This document shows positions 28,360 to 36,696 of a stretch of 64,000 bases of DNA, one piece after another. Position numbers and translations under genes: made by a program. The stretch lies in NCBI RefSeq assembly GCF_014107495.1, contig NZ_CP041969.1, positions 2,319,501 to 2,383,500 of the forward strand. Reading direction: 5' to 3'. Position 1 is the stretch's first letter; every line of letters starts with the position of its first letter. Source of the DNA: Cohnella cholangitidis. GTDB taxonomy: Bacteria > Bacillota > Bacilli > Paenibacillales > Paenibacillaceae. A model generated the notes under the pieces. The model saw only the letters and a list, made by a program, of their open reading frames with translations, was not told the origin of the DNA and ran no database searches.

Positions 28360-29784
28360 TCAGCCCCACGAATTGATTTGGCTAGTGATCCACGACTGCT
28401 CGTTCTTGAGCGATGACAAAGCCGTCTCCATTGCGGAGAATTGGGACTGTAATTGCTTCTCTTTCATCGTTAAACGCAAATTCATATCTTCCATTTGTTG
28501 GGTGATGGTTTTGATATCCGCATCGTAACCGGATACTTTGTAAGCCAACAGGCCCGTTCCCGTCTTGGTCCAGTTAAACAACCCTGTATAAAGGCGAGTA
28601 GCTACCCCTTTATTTTTGTTCTCCTTGGCTGCGTTAGAACCGAATAAGTCGGCAACGGCTTGCGGGTCTTTAGTATAAGCAGCAACGAACTTGCTCTTAT
28701 CAAAGCTGAGTTTGCCGGTCATCTCCGCTCCGCTCGTAATGCCTTTGTCGATCTCAAGACCGACCTCGAACAAGAACTTATAAGCACCGGCACCCTTTAC
28801 TTCGCCGTTAACTAAATCGTTTAATTCGGATTGAAGGGTACGCAGCGTTGAATCGCCTTGCATCTTAGCCTCTTTGGCGCTATTCGAACGAACCGCGGTG
28901 ATCGCATCGTTGTAAGCATCGACGAAAGTTTGAATTTTAGCGGCTATTTTGTCCGTATCGCTAGTAACCGTGATCGTGCTGGAAGCATTATCTTTCAGAA
29001 GATTAATCGTTACTCCGGGAATAACGTCTTTAAGTTCGTTGCTTGAGGACGTAATCGTAATCCCGTTCACTTCCGCTACGGCGTCCTGAGAGGATTGTCT
29101 TGTATTTAAGCTGTTATCGGCTTTTTTGATGCCTAGCGTCTTAAGCAATGCGTCTGGGCCGTCGATATAAACGTGACCGTCCGGCGTTGCAGGCATCGTA
29201 CCTAGCTGAATGTCCGAATCCGTTCCAAACTTATCCGTCGTTAAAACTAACGTTTGATTCCCTGGCGTTGTCTCCACAATACTTGCGGTTACGCCTTTCT
29301 TCGCTATATTAATATCGTTTTTAAGATTATTCAGGATTTCCTGATTGTTGGCACCCTTTAACGTGATTTCGGTACCTGTGGCACTGCCGTTGCCGAATAA
29401 CTGAAATTTATCCCCTGCAGTCAGATCCGACCCCGTTTTCAAAAACTCGCCCGAGCTAACTACATGCTTCTTAGCTAATTTAGTAACATTAACATTATAA
29501 CTGCCCGTAGTCGCCTGATCGGTTGAAGAAACGCTAAATACCGTGCTGTCACTTGCCTTGGCGGATGTCAAATTGTAAGAGGTACTGTACATCAAATCGG
29601 ATACGGCGCTCCGCAGAGTGACCAGTTTCGTATTGATGCTTCTAATTAGTCCTTGCTCCTCGGATAAGGTACTCTTCTTCGTAGTGAGTTTATCGTAAGG
29701 AATGCGTTCTAGCTTCATTAAAGCTTCGATCATTTCTCCCGTGTTAAGACCGGAAGCCAATCCGTTAAGACTTATTCCGCTCAT
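28360..29784 (-). CDS. fliD: Flagellar filament cap protein FliD
   Basis: 474 residues. The N-terminus ISLNGLASGLNTGEMIEALM is diagnostic of FliD/HAP2. A central variable beta-rich region contains VNGITITSSSNEL, and the conserved C-terminal helix has YDADIKTITQQMEDMNLRL and SSLKNEQSWITSQ. It caps the filament and folds flagellin subunits at the tip. It has the usual length, follows flaG after 46 bases, and is preceded by a G-rich ribosome site. Confidence 0.95.
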   Translation of the reverse strand: MSGISLNGLASGLNTGEMIEALMKLERIPYDKLTTKKSTLSEEQGLIRSINTKLVTLRSAVSDLMYSTSYNLTSAKASDSTVFSVSSTDQATTGSYNVNVTKLAKKHVVSSGEFLKTGSDLTAGDKFQLFGNGSATGTEITLKGANNQEILNNLKNDINIAKKGVTASIVETTPGNQTLVLTTDKFGTDSDIQLGTMPATPDGHVYIDGPDALLKTLGIKKADNSLNTRQSSQDAVAEVNGITITSSSNELKDVIPGVTINLLKDNASSTITVTSDTDKIAAKIQTFVDAYNDAITAVRSNSAKEAKMQGDSTLRTLQSELNDLVNGEVKGAGAYKFLFEVGLEIDKGITSGAEMTGKLSFDKSKFVAAYTKDPQAVADLFGSNAAKENKNKGVATRLYTGLFNWTKTGTGLLAYKVSGYDADIKTITQQMEDMNLRLTMKEKQLQSQFSAMETALSSLKNEQSWITSQINSWG

Positions 29785-29830
29785 CGTTTAATCCCCCCCA
29801 ATTGATGTAAGCATGGAAATCATCATCCTA

Positions 29831-30244
29831 TCATAAACGCTCATCAAGAAACATTCCGATAAGTTCCTTCATTCTGACAGAGAGATCGATTAGAAATTCA
29901 GGCGGCAGACTTGCCAGCACCTTTTGCGATTCCGCATCGATGACCTCCACGTAAGTCGCTTTCGCTTTCTCGTCGTACTTAAATTTCAGCACTTTGCCAG
30001 AAGATGCTAAAGTATCGTTCATCTTCTTGAGTTCTTCGTCCAGCTTCTTCTTTTCTTCCTCTTTCAAATTGCCGAGATCGAATGCGGACAATTCTTCCTT
30101 CTGTGTCAAGGACGCGGAGGCCGCTCTAACCTCGACTGTACTGTCTCCTACGTACTTATCCTTCGCAGTGCTCCGTTGATCGCCAAATTCGTACTTTGGC
30201 AGATCCACCTTTTGGACGCCGTTTATTCCGCCTAAACTAGTCAT
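29831..30244 (-). CDS. flaG: FlaG family flagellar protein
   Basis: 137 residues. The C-terminal FlaG domain is seen in LKFKYDEKAKATYVEVIDA followed by VLASLPPEFLIDL, and the charged helix before it (EEEKKKLDEELKKMND) is typical. FlaG affects filament length in some species. Start 30244 is chosen because GAGGAG lies eight bases upstream, overlapping the csrA stop; the in-frame GTG at 30253 would lie on that site. It corresponds to yvyC next to fliD in Bacillus. Confidence 0.88.
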   Translation of the reverse strand: MTSLGGINGVQKVDLPKYEFGDQRSTAKDKYVGDSTVEVRAASASLTQKEELSAFDLGNLKEEEKKKLDEELKKMNDTLASSGKVLKFKYDEKAKATYVEVIDAESQKVLASLPPEFLIDLSVRMKELIGMFLDERL

Positions 30245-30249
30245 GTCAA

Positions 30250-30510
30250 TCACTCCTCATCCTTATCAGATCTACGTTTATTAAAGCTCTTAAGCAAGCC
30301 AATCACTTGCGAACTTTGAACGGGATCAGGCTTGCCGGCCTGAAGGTTCTCCAAAAGCAAACCTTCATATAGCTCCTTGCGCAAGATCTGGATGTGACGC
30401 GGAGCGACGAATCCTAATTTTACAGTTTCCCCTTCAACAGCAAGCACTTGTATTTCTATGGAATCTCCCAGCATGACTCGTTCTCCGACTTTTCTCTTCA
30501 GTACAAGCAT
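30250..30510 (-). CDS. csrA: Carbon storage/translational regulator CsrA
   Basis: 86 residues. The CsrA fold is clear: MLVLKRKVGERVMLGD, IEIQVLAVEGETVKLGF and PRHIQILRKELYEG. Here it has a C-terminal extension of about 15-20 residues beyond the usual 61-74. In Bacillus it represses hag translation and is itself held by FliW, whose gene overlaps its start (ATGA). A matching leader with GGA motifs is present upstream of hag at 27368-27405. Confidence 0.95.
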   Translation of the reverse strand: MLVLKRKVGERVMLGDSIEIQVLAVEGETVKLGFVAPRHIQILRKELYEGLLLENLQAGKPDPVQSSQVIGLLKSFNKRRSDKDEE

Positions 30511-30959
30511 CAGTTTTCCTCCTTGCCGGTCAATGGATGCCGGATCGGATAATCACTCTGATGAATGATGAATTGACAGCCGGTACGTTGATTAGGAGCG
30601 ATTAAAATAGGAGCTTTCAGATTGACATGCAGGACGTCATCGATAATATTAACGATCAGAAAGATAACGACTTCTTCGATTTTCTGGATCCTCAGCAGCT
30701 CGATCGTCTCGTCGTCTATGTGGAATCCATAGTCTTGAACTGCCTTTTCGGCAGGAATAACGATAAAACTAAGCTGTTCCTGCAACGCGTGCAGGATGAA
30801 GAACGGGGTGTCCTCTATAGCCACAAGCCCATAGGTATCGAATTCCTGTATGCCGATAATCCCTTTGCCGAACCGAATGATCTGGTTTTCTGATAGGCGA
30901 AGCTCGCCGTAACGTTCACTATGAATGATTGTTTCTTGTTGCGCCACGACGCCACTCAC
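30510..30959 (-). CDS. fliW: Flagellar assembly factor FliW
   Basis: 149 residues, canonical FliW: the conserved SERYGELRLSENQIIRFGKG and GIIGIQEFDTYGLVAIEDTP segments and VNIIDDVLHVNLKAPILI. It binds either flagellin or CsrA, so that CsrA is freed to repress hag when flagellin accumulates. The stop overlaps csrA by ATGA, ensuring matched synthesis. It is directly downstream of the DUF6470 gene as in Bacillus. Confidence 0.95.
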   Translation of the reverse strand: MSGVVAQQETIIHSERYGELRLSENQIIRFGKGIIGIQEFDTYGLVAIEDTPFFILHALQEQLSFIVIPAEKAVQDYGFHIDDETIELLRIQKIEEVVIFLIVNIIDDVLHVNLKAPILIAPNQRTGCQFIIHQSDYPIRHPLTGKEEN

Positions 30960-30975
30960 CTTTCAAAATCCATTC

Positions 30976-31437
30976 TCATGTTTTCGTTCCGATCGGGCGG
31001 GTTTGAACGTCAATTTCCGGAGGATGAACGCGAACGTCGAATTTCACGGGCGACCTAGGAGCCACGTCGATCGCGACTTCCACTTTGCTTTTCCTCATAT
31101 AATCCTCATACGCTTGCCTACCGAAAATGTTAGGCTTTGAAGGGTTTCTTAAATCCCCCGACTCATCGCCTTGATGAACGTTCGTCGCAAGATCTTCAGC
31201 GTATTCGGCGCTCAACTTGCTTGAGATCTCTCGTTGGAACGAAGATTGCGCGCGCAGCCCCAAATCGTCCCACACTTGTCTCCAATCCGCATTGATCTCG
31301 GCTTGATGGTTACGGATTTCAAGTTTGGCGGGGATATGTTCCGCCTTTACATCGGCCGGGGGCGTTATTGTCCGGACAGGTTGGGCTTTAGGAATCCCCA
31401 GTGGGGGGCCCGATCTTATTTCATTGATACCCAACAC
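30976..31437 (-). CDS. yviE: DUF6470 family protein (YviE)
   Basis: 153 residues, located between flgL and fliW where Bacillus has yviE. Recognisable pieces are AKLEIRNHQAEINADWRQVW and the C-terminal beta repeats KVEVAIDVAPRSPVKFDV and RVHPPEIDVQTRP. There is no signal peptide. The function is unknown, though it is kept within the flagellar operon across Bacillales. The start is uncertain: GTG at 31437 or TTG at 31434, next to a G-rich stretch. Confidence 0.8.
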   Translation of the reverse strand: MLGINEIRSGPPLGIPKAQPVRTITPPADVKAEHIPAKLEIRNHQAEINADWRQVWDDLGLRAQSSFQREISSKLSAEYAEDLATNVHQGDESGDLRNPSKPNIFGRQAYEDYMRKSKVEVAIDVAPRSPVKFDVRVHPPEIDVQTRPIGTKT

Positions 31438-31463
31438 CCCCTTGCGATTAGTAAAGGTTTAAA

Positions 31464-32354
31464 TTATCGAATGAAATCAATCAACGACAATTGGCTAATT
31501 CTTGCACCGGTGGAGAGAGCCGCTTGAAGAACGTTCTCTTGAATCTTAAGTTGCATGATCGCGTCGGGCATATCGACGTCGGCGACCTTTCCTCTTAACT
31601 CCTTCAAGGAAACCTGCTGATCCAGTATCCGATTCTCGACAAGCTCGAAGCGATTGGTCCGCGCCCCGATCTCCGCCCACATCTTGGAAATTCTGTCCGC
31701 TCCTATATCGAAGCGATCCATGTCCGCAAGCAATGCCGTTTGATCGTTGGCTTCAAGATGCGCGATCGTATCTTCTAATATTTGAAAGGTATTGTCAGGA
31801 TCTCCCGCTGCTCCGAAAATCTCTTCGCCGGTTAAGCTTACCGGCACGGAAACCGACGGACTTACGTTTAGGAAATATACCCCTGTATCGGTCGTATCAT
31901 TCGCGGCATTAGCCGCTGTATACGGAGCTTGATCGGTCTTCTGTCCGTTGAACAAGTATCGCCCATTATAACTACTGTTGCCGATAAGGACTAATTGCTC
32001 TTTGAGTTGTTTCATCTCAGCCGCAATAGTCGCTCTCGCATCCGCAGGGACCGTACCCGTCGATGCTTGCTGCGTAATGATCTTAGCCCGTTTCAGCACA
32101 TCGTTCGTTTGTTGCATCAATGAATCCATAGTCTTCAGAATCCCGCCGCCGGTTCTGGAGTTCTCGAGGAACTCCTCGCTGCGGCTTAGTTCCGTATCAT
32201 ATCTCATCTGGTAGCCGATTCCGACCGGGTCGTCTCCCGGACGATGAATTTTCTGACCGGTCGCCAGCTTGTTCTGCCAATCGTTGATTTCGGAGTTCAT
32301 ATTTCGCAAATTGCCTAATAGTTGCGTCGTCTTCATCATGCTTGTTACGCGCAT
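31464..32354 (-). CDS. flgL: Flagellar hook-filament junction protein FlgL (HAP3)
   Basis: 296 residues with flagellin-like ends: N-terminal MKTTQLLGNLRNMNSEINDW with KLATGQKIHRPGDDP, and C-terminal DMPDAIMQLKIQENVLQAAL. FlgL with FlgK joins the hook to the filament. Normal length, 14 bases after flgK. Confidence 0.95.
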   Translation of the reverse strand: MRVTSMMKTTQLLGNLRNMNSEINDWQNKLATGQKIHRPGDDPVGIGYQMRYDTELSRSEEFLENSRTGGGILKTMDSLMQQTNDVLKRAKIITQQASTGTVPADARATIAAEMKQLKEQLVLIGNSSYNGRYLFNGQKTDQAPYTAANAANDTTDTGVYFLNVSPSVSVPVSLTGEEIFGAAGDPDNTFQILEDTIAHLEANDQTALLADMDRFDIGADRISKMWAEIGARTNRFELVENRILDQQVSLKELRGKVADVDMPDAIMQLKIQENVLQAALSTGARISQLSLIDFIR

Positions 32355-32368
32355 CGCTTTAACCCTCC

Positions 32369-33946
32369 TTATCTACCGACAAGTCCCATTTGATTGATTA
32401 CACGATCTAACATTTCATCTACCGTCGTCATATTCCGCGCGGCTGCATTATAAGCATGCTGGAACTTGATCATATCCGCCATTTCCTCATCCAGAGAAAC
32501 ACCGCTTACGGATTGCCTGCGAATCATTACGGAATCGACCAATTCTTGCTGGTTATTCATCGAGCGTTCCGCATTCGCGGATCTCGTACCCAAATCGCTC
32601 GTAACGGCGCGGAAATAATCGTCCGTCGATCCGGATGTTAGATTGGTCAATGCCGAAGGGAAACTGAATTCGAAATCGCGCAAGCTTGCCAAAGCGTGAG
32701 CGATATCGCTATTTCCCTTGATCGTTGTATTGACGGTTCCGATCGTTTCATACTTTCCGGATGCGGCGATAAGGTTCGTATCTTGCTGAATAGCAGGATT
32801 AACCCGAATATTCATAATATCGAAAGTCGCAGAGCCGTCCGAAGTTACGAAAAAGGGAATTCCCGAAGTGGCCGGATCGGAATGACTGTAACCAAGCTCA
32901 TGGAGTCCGTTAAAGCCTTTAACGGTGAATTGTGCTTCCGATGTGATTTGCGATCCCGCTGGTATCGTGTTCCCGGCAACTATGACGCTTCCATCCGAAA
33001 GCGTTACATCGTTATCCGCGACCATATTGGTGCTGGTCACATATCCATTAGGAAGAGTTACTTTTGCGTCGCCTTGAACGAGAGTATTGATCATCGCGTT
33101 CAGCTGATCGGTAATATGAGCAACTTCGTCTTTGGATTGTATGTATCCGTGCAGTTGCCCCGCCGTTGCCGTTAATGCATTGGCGTCCGTCAATAAGGTG
33201 AATGCGTCGCCGTTCACGACTTCAACGCCTGCGGAGATTATCGAAACTTCACCTTCCGGCGATTCCGTAGCTTGAACGTCAACGATAGCCGAGAGCTTAT
33301 CGATCAGCACATCCCGCTGATCCCGATAATCGTTAGCGTTATCTCCATATGCCTCCGTGCGTCTAATAAACGCATTCAGTTGCGAGATCTCTTGAACAAT
33401 TATATTAGCCTCGTTAACCTTCGAGGAAATATTGCTATCTATGTCGGTGTTTACGTTGACAAGAGACTTTCCTACGTGTTGGAGAGTATCAGCGAAGTTA
33501 ACCGCGGATCCGACAACGTCAATTCGAGCGCTTAATAGCGTCGGGTCTCTGTTCAATACTTCCCATGAGTTCCAGAACTTGTTCATGACCGAACTCAATC
33601 CTGTGCTGGAAGGTTCGTTAACGATCCCCTCAATCGAACGGATCGTGCTGTTACGAACTTCCCAAGAGGAGAACGATTGGTTTTCTCTACGATATTGCAG
33701 ATCAAGGAAGCTATCTCTTACGCGGGTAATCGAATCATACTGCACGCCAGTTCCTATCTGTCCGGGATTAACGCTGCGGCTCATTCCCGTCGCTTCCAGA
33801 GGCCGCGTTGCGGAAAGGTTAACTCGTTGCCTTGTGTAACCTTCGGTTGACGCGTTCGCGATATTATGCCCTAATGTAGTCAAAGCCGTCGTTTGGGTAA
33901 GTATTGCGCGTTTGCTTGTCTCCAGGCCATGAAAGGTGGATCTCAT
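32369..33946 (-). CDS. flgK: Flagellar hook-associated protein FlgK (HAP1)
   Basis: 525 residues. The N-terminus contains FHGLETSKRAILTQTTALTT and GHNIANASTEGYTRQRVNL, the rod/hook-family signature, and the C-terminus SGVSLDEEMADMIKFQHAYN then AARNMTTVDEMLD. It joins hook and filament together with FlgL. Normal length; preceded by flgN after about 50 bases. Confidence 0.96.
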   Translation of the reverse strand: MRSTFHGLETSKRAILTQTTALTTLGHNIANASTEGYTRQRVNLSATRPLEATGMSRSVNPGQIGTGVQYDSITRVRDSFLDLQYRRENQSFSSWEVRNSTIRSIEGIVNEPSSTGLSSVMNKFWNSWEVLNRDPTLLSARIDVVGSAVNFADTLQHVGKSLVNVNTDIDSNISSKVNEANIIVQEISQLNAFIRRTEAYGDNANDYRDQRDVLIDKLSAIVDVQATESPEGEVSIISAGVEVVNGDAFTLLTDANALTATAGQLHGYIQSKDEVAHITDQLNAMINTLVQGDAKVTLPNGYVTSTNMVADNDVTLSDGSVIVAGNTIPAGSQITSEAQFTVKGFNGLHELGYSHSDPATSGIPFFVTSDGSATFDIMNIRVNPAIQQDTNLIAASGKYETIGTVNTTIKGNSDIAHALASLRDFEFSFPSALTNLTSGSTDDYFRAVTSDLGTRSANAERSMNNQQELVDSVMIRRQSVSGVSLDEEMADMIKFQHAYNAAARNMTTVDEMLDRVINQMGLVGR

Positions 33947-33999
33947 TTGGTTATTCCCTCCGTTAGTAAATCGGGTGTTATATGGTCAATATCCCCCGA

Positions 34000-34500
34000 T
34001 TATGCTCGGGTATCGAAATAAGAATTCCGTTTGGCGTACGGGTTCGCTTGATTCGGATTCGTATAAACCATCTCGTCTTCCGGACTGCCTACCAATAAAT
34101 CCAAAGTATGGTTAACGATATCAAGCGCATGATGGACAAGAAGCTGATTCGTCTCGTTCAACGCCCTTAAGGCTTTGATTTGCTGCGACAATTCGATCGA
34201 AATGTTCTCGATCGATTGTTTGCTTGCTAGATCCGAACAATATACGGCAACGTCTTCCAACCGCATATTCGAATCTTCCTTTAACCCGGTAGCCCGTTGA
34301 AACGCGGTCAAAGCGCTAAGTCGCGCTTGATCCACGGCCGCGAGAGACTTCAGCACTTTGGATTCTTGCGTCAAAGTCAGCGTAAGCTCGTTTAATTGAT
34401 TGCGAATGATACGGTCCTTTTTCTCAGTACCAAGTTCTAATAACTTCTCGTATAAGGAATGCATCTGGTGCAGTGAGTCCATAAGAGGTTGAAAAGTCAC
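34000..34500 (-). CDS. flgN: FlgN family export chaperone
   Basis: 166 residues, helical, with the FlgN pattern: LHQMHSLYEKLLELGTEKKD, LNELTLTLTQESKVL and ALNETNQLLVHHALDIVN. It should hold FlgK and FlgL before export. It lies between flgM and flgK exactly as yvyG does in Bacillus. Confidence 0.9.
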   Translation of the reverse strand: MTFQPLMDSLHQMHSLYEKLLELGTEKKDRIIRNQLNELTLTLTQESKVLKSLAAVDQARLSALTAFQRATGLKEDSNMRLEDVAVYCSDLASKQSIENISIELSQQIKALRALNETNQLLVHHALDIVNHTLDLLVGSPEDEMVYTNPNQANPYAKRNSYFDTRA

Positions 34501-34518
34501 CTGTCATCCCCCATTCCG

Positions 34519-34785
34519 TTATTTCAAAAACGGCAGCAGTTTCTCAATAATGAGGTGATCTTCTACATAATAATTCCCTGTAGCCACTTCATTCTTCAAT
34601 TGTTCTATACGCTTCGCCCTATCCGGATCCGCTACGGGTTGCCTGGAATTGAGGAGTTCCATAGCCTCGGCCGAAAACTGAACCTCGTCCTTGCGGCGTT
34701 TGCCCGCTGTTTGGTTCGTACGCGCATCCGATTGTTGTTGATAAGTACGATAGGCGCCAATACGCTGTGTATCGTTAATCTTCAC
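34519..34785 (-). CDS. flgM: Anti-sigma-D factor FlgM
   Basis: About 88 residues. The C-terminal sigma-binding part is DEVQFSAEAMELLNS followed by RIEQLKNEVATGNYYVE, and a basic linker precedes it. It binds sigma-D and is controlled by flagellar assembly. GTG at 34785 is chosen because AGAGG lies eight bases upstream and the product begins MKINDTQRIG, like the Bacillus protein (MKIN); an ATG two codons earlier at 34791 is too close to the ribosome site. A sigma-D promoter and terminator hairpin lie directly upstream. Confidence 0.9.
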   Translation of the reverse strand: MKINDTQRIGAYRTYQQQSDARTNQTAGKRRKDEVQFSAEAMELLNSRQPVADPDRAKRIEQLKNEVATGNYYVEDHLIIEKLLPFLK

Positions 34786-34800
34786 GTTCATCACCTCTAT

Positions 34801-34838
34801 AAATAAAAAAACCGATAATGTCTACCCCTATTATCGGT
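34801..34838 (-). terminator. Terminator hairpin overlapping the flgM sigma-D promoter
   Basis: On the minus strand ACCGATAAT (34838-34830), a 10-base loop, ATTATCGGT (34819-34811), then six T, A and TTT. A perfect 9-base stem followed by a T-run is a normal intrinsic terminator for transcripts coming from yvyF. The 5' arm is also the sigma-D -10 box of the flgM promoter. Confidence 0.75.
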
Positions 34839-34858
34839 CAATGCTTATGAAATGTTTA
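34831..34858 (-). promoter_or_regulatory. Sigma-D (FliA-type) promoter of flgM
   Basis: On the minus strand TAAA (34858-34855), a 16-base spacer, and ACCGATAA (34838-34831), close to consensus. The start would be near 34824, inside the loop of the overlapping terminator hairpin, so transcripts starting here lack the 5' arm. Confidence 0.75.
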
Positions 34859-34867
34859 GAGTTACAA

Positions 34868-35287
34868 TTATTTACCACGTTCATGCAGACGATCGCCTAT
34901 CCGATAAGCGCCTCTGTTCCTATCGTCGTCCGGATTATGCTGAAGCATTCCCGATGAATTGGCGTTCTTCACGTCCCGCTGCAGACGCTTCTTGCAGGAA
35001 TCGCACAGATGAGCCTCGCGAATGAGGACGCCGCAGGATTCGCATGGATAAGACATATTCGGAGCATCGAGCAACGAAATGCGGCCTTCGCGAATCCACT
35101 TCGTGATTTGCTTAATGCTGATCTCCAGCTCATCGGAAAGCTGCTGAATATCCATCCCTTTATTTTTACGCAGATGCTCGGCGCATCTCTCATAATCTTT
35201 TTCCAATTCGGCATGGCAACTATTGCAGACTTCGCGGAAATTTTTGGAGAACAATTTCCCGCATTTAGGACAATAGGATAAATTCAC
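34868..35287 (-). CDS. yvyF: Flagellar operon protein YvyF (TIGR03826 type)
   Basis: 139 residues with two zinc-ribbon-like parts (N-terminal CPKCGKLF with VCNSCHAELE; later CESCGVLIREAHLCDSCKK) flanking a helix-turn-helix-like stretch IQQLSDELEISIKQITKWI. This matches the conserved YvyF protein always found upstream of flgM in Bacillales; its role is unclear, possibly regulatory. GTG start with GGGAG eight bases upstream. It is the first gene of the late flagellar operon. Confidence 0.9.
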   Translation of the reverse strand: MNLSYCPKCGKLFSKNFREVCNSCHAELEKDYERCAEHLRKNKGMDIQQLSDELEISIKQITKWIREGRISLLDAPNMSYPCESCGVLIREAHLCDSCKKRLQRDVKNANSSGMLQHNPDDDRNRGAYRIGDRLHERGK

Positions 35288-35323
35288 TCAATCATCTCCC
35301 GATTTCCGACATTAGTCGACCTT

Positions 35324-35353
35324 AATATACATGTATTGTACTAAATTTTTCAA
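35324..35353 (-). promoter_or_regulatory. Putative sigma-A promoter of yvyF
   Basis: On the minus strand TTGAAA (35353-35348), 18-base spacer, TATATT (35329-35324). The 10-base palindrome ATACATGTAT (35327-35336) overlaps the -10 box and could be an operator. Confidence 0.5.
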
Positions 35354-35384
35354 GTTGTCGCTATCGAATTGTTTGAACTCGTAT

Positions 35385-36575
35385 TTACGCGGAAGCAGAC
35401 GGCGACGTAATGGTAGATTCGGTAGTCTTTTTGGGCTCCGCGTAAGCGGCCTTCAACTGCGCGGGAACGCTGCCGAACAGCACCCAGGACCAGCTCGTCA
35501 ATCTGCACACGAGCGTTACGACAACCCAAGAGATAAGCAACGCGCAAAGGAAGCCCCCGGCGTACCATGCATGATGAATCATCGTTCCGCCGCCGGTCAA
35601 CGGGTACTTTCGATATACCAATAACACTAGCGGATGGAATAAATATACGCCGAACGAGACGATGCCCAAATGGCGAAGCTTGCCGACCCAGAAGGAGCTT
35701 GTCATCCGGCCCCCGATCAAGAAGGCGACTTGCATGAGAACTAGCGGAGTAAGCATCGTGTAGATGTCCCACAATCCGTCGTACAACGCATTATGATAAG
35801 GTGTCTTATACAACCGGGCGTTATAGAAAATCGTCACGTAGGAGATACCGGCAGTTAACCAAGCAGCCCATAAGCAGATCCATGAAGCAACCTTGGCCTT
35901 CGTGATATTGCCCTTAGCGATAATAAGCCAGCCTTTAATCCGATCGAAGTAAATCCCAAGCCATGCCCCGAGAAAATACTGCCCGAAGTACGTCGGAGAC
36001 CAGCTGCCACGGTTGGTGACCTGCCAGTACTCCCTGTTATACAGGAAAAAGGCCCATTGCAACGCTACCCCGACGAAAATAGCCGATGCGGCCAGCCACT
36101 TGAACCGTTTCATCAAATACAACAGAATCGGGAACAGCAAGTATAGTTGAATGCTAATAAACACAAAATACAAGTGCGTATACGCTTGGCCTTTGGAGAC
36201 CTTGTCCCAGAAACTCGGCCACATCTGCGCGATATCCCACGCGAATCCGTTCTGGTACCAACGCAGCACGAAATAAACGATCGAAAAAATCAAATATGGC
36301 ACTACGATGTATAATAGCCGATTACGATAAAATTTCTTAAAGCGTTGAGCCGTAAGCGGTTGAGGATAATAATTGTAAAAAAGAACGAAGCTGCTTAGAA
36401 GAATAAAGGACGTCGTTCCGATCTTGGAGAATATGTTCAAGAAATTGTATACGCCGTACAGGCTCGCCCCCTTCATCGCCTCCGTTGCGAACGAGGTGGA
36501 ATGAACCATCAACACTCCCAGAATCGCGATGCCGCGTACGATATCAATTTCCGTTAATTTTGCCCGGCGTTCCAT
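35385..36575 (-). CDS. Acyltransferase 3 family membrane protein
   Basis: 396 residues, integral membrane with about ten hydrophobic segments. The N-terminus EIDIVRGIAILGVLMVHSTS carries the family's conserved helix with Arg and His. Such proteins (OafA, YrhL) O-acetylate sugars at the outer face of the membrane. Start 36575 follows GGGAGG by four to five bases. It sits between comFC and yvyF, genes normally adjacent in Bacillus, and has only weak links to either, so it may be an insertion serving surface or glycan modification. Confidence 0.88.
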   Translation of the reverse strand: MERRAKLTEIDIVRGIAILGVLMVHSTSFATEAMKGASLYGVYNFLNIFSKIGTTSFILLSSFVLFYNYYPQPLTAQRFKKFYRNRLLYIVVPYLIFSIVYFVLRWYQNGFAWDIAQMWPSFWDKVSKGQAYTHLYFVFISIQLYLLFPILLYLMKRFKWLAASAIFVGVALQWAFFLYNREYWQVTNRGSWSPTYFGQYFLGAWLGIYFDRIKGWLIIAKGNITKAKVASWICLWAAWLTAGISYVTIFYNARLYKTPYHNALYDGLWDIYTMLTPLVLMQVAFLIGGRMTSSFWVGKLRHLGIVSFGVYLFHPLVLLVYRKYPLTGGGTMIHHAWYAGGFLCALLISWVVVTLVCRLTSWSWVLFGSVPAQLKAAYAEPKKTTESTITSPSASA

Positions 36576-36696
36576 AGCGCCTCCCTCTGGTGTATCACCG
36601 AATCTATGTTGGTCTTTCAAAACAGAATTACTTTATCATAGCACAGGAAGAAATGCGCCGAAAAGCATATTCCTCTGTCACCTATTACTGAAATTG

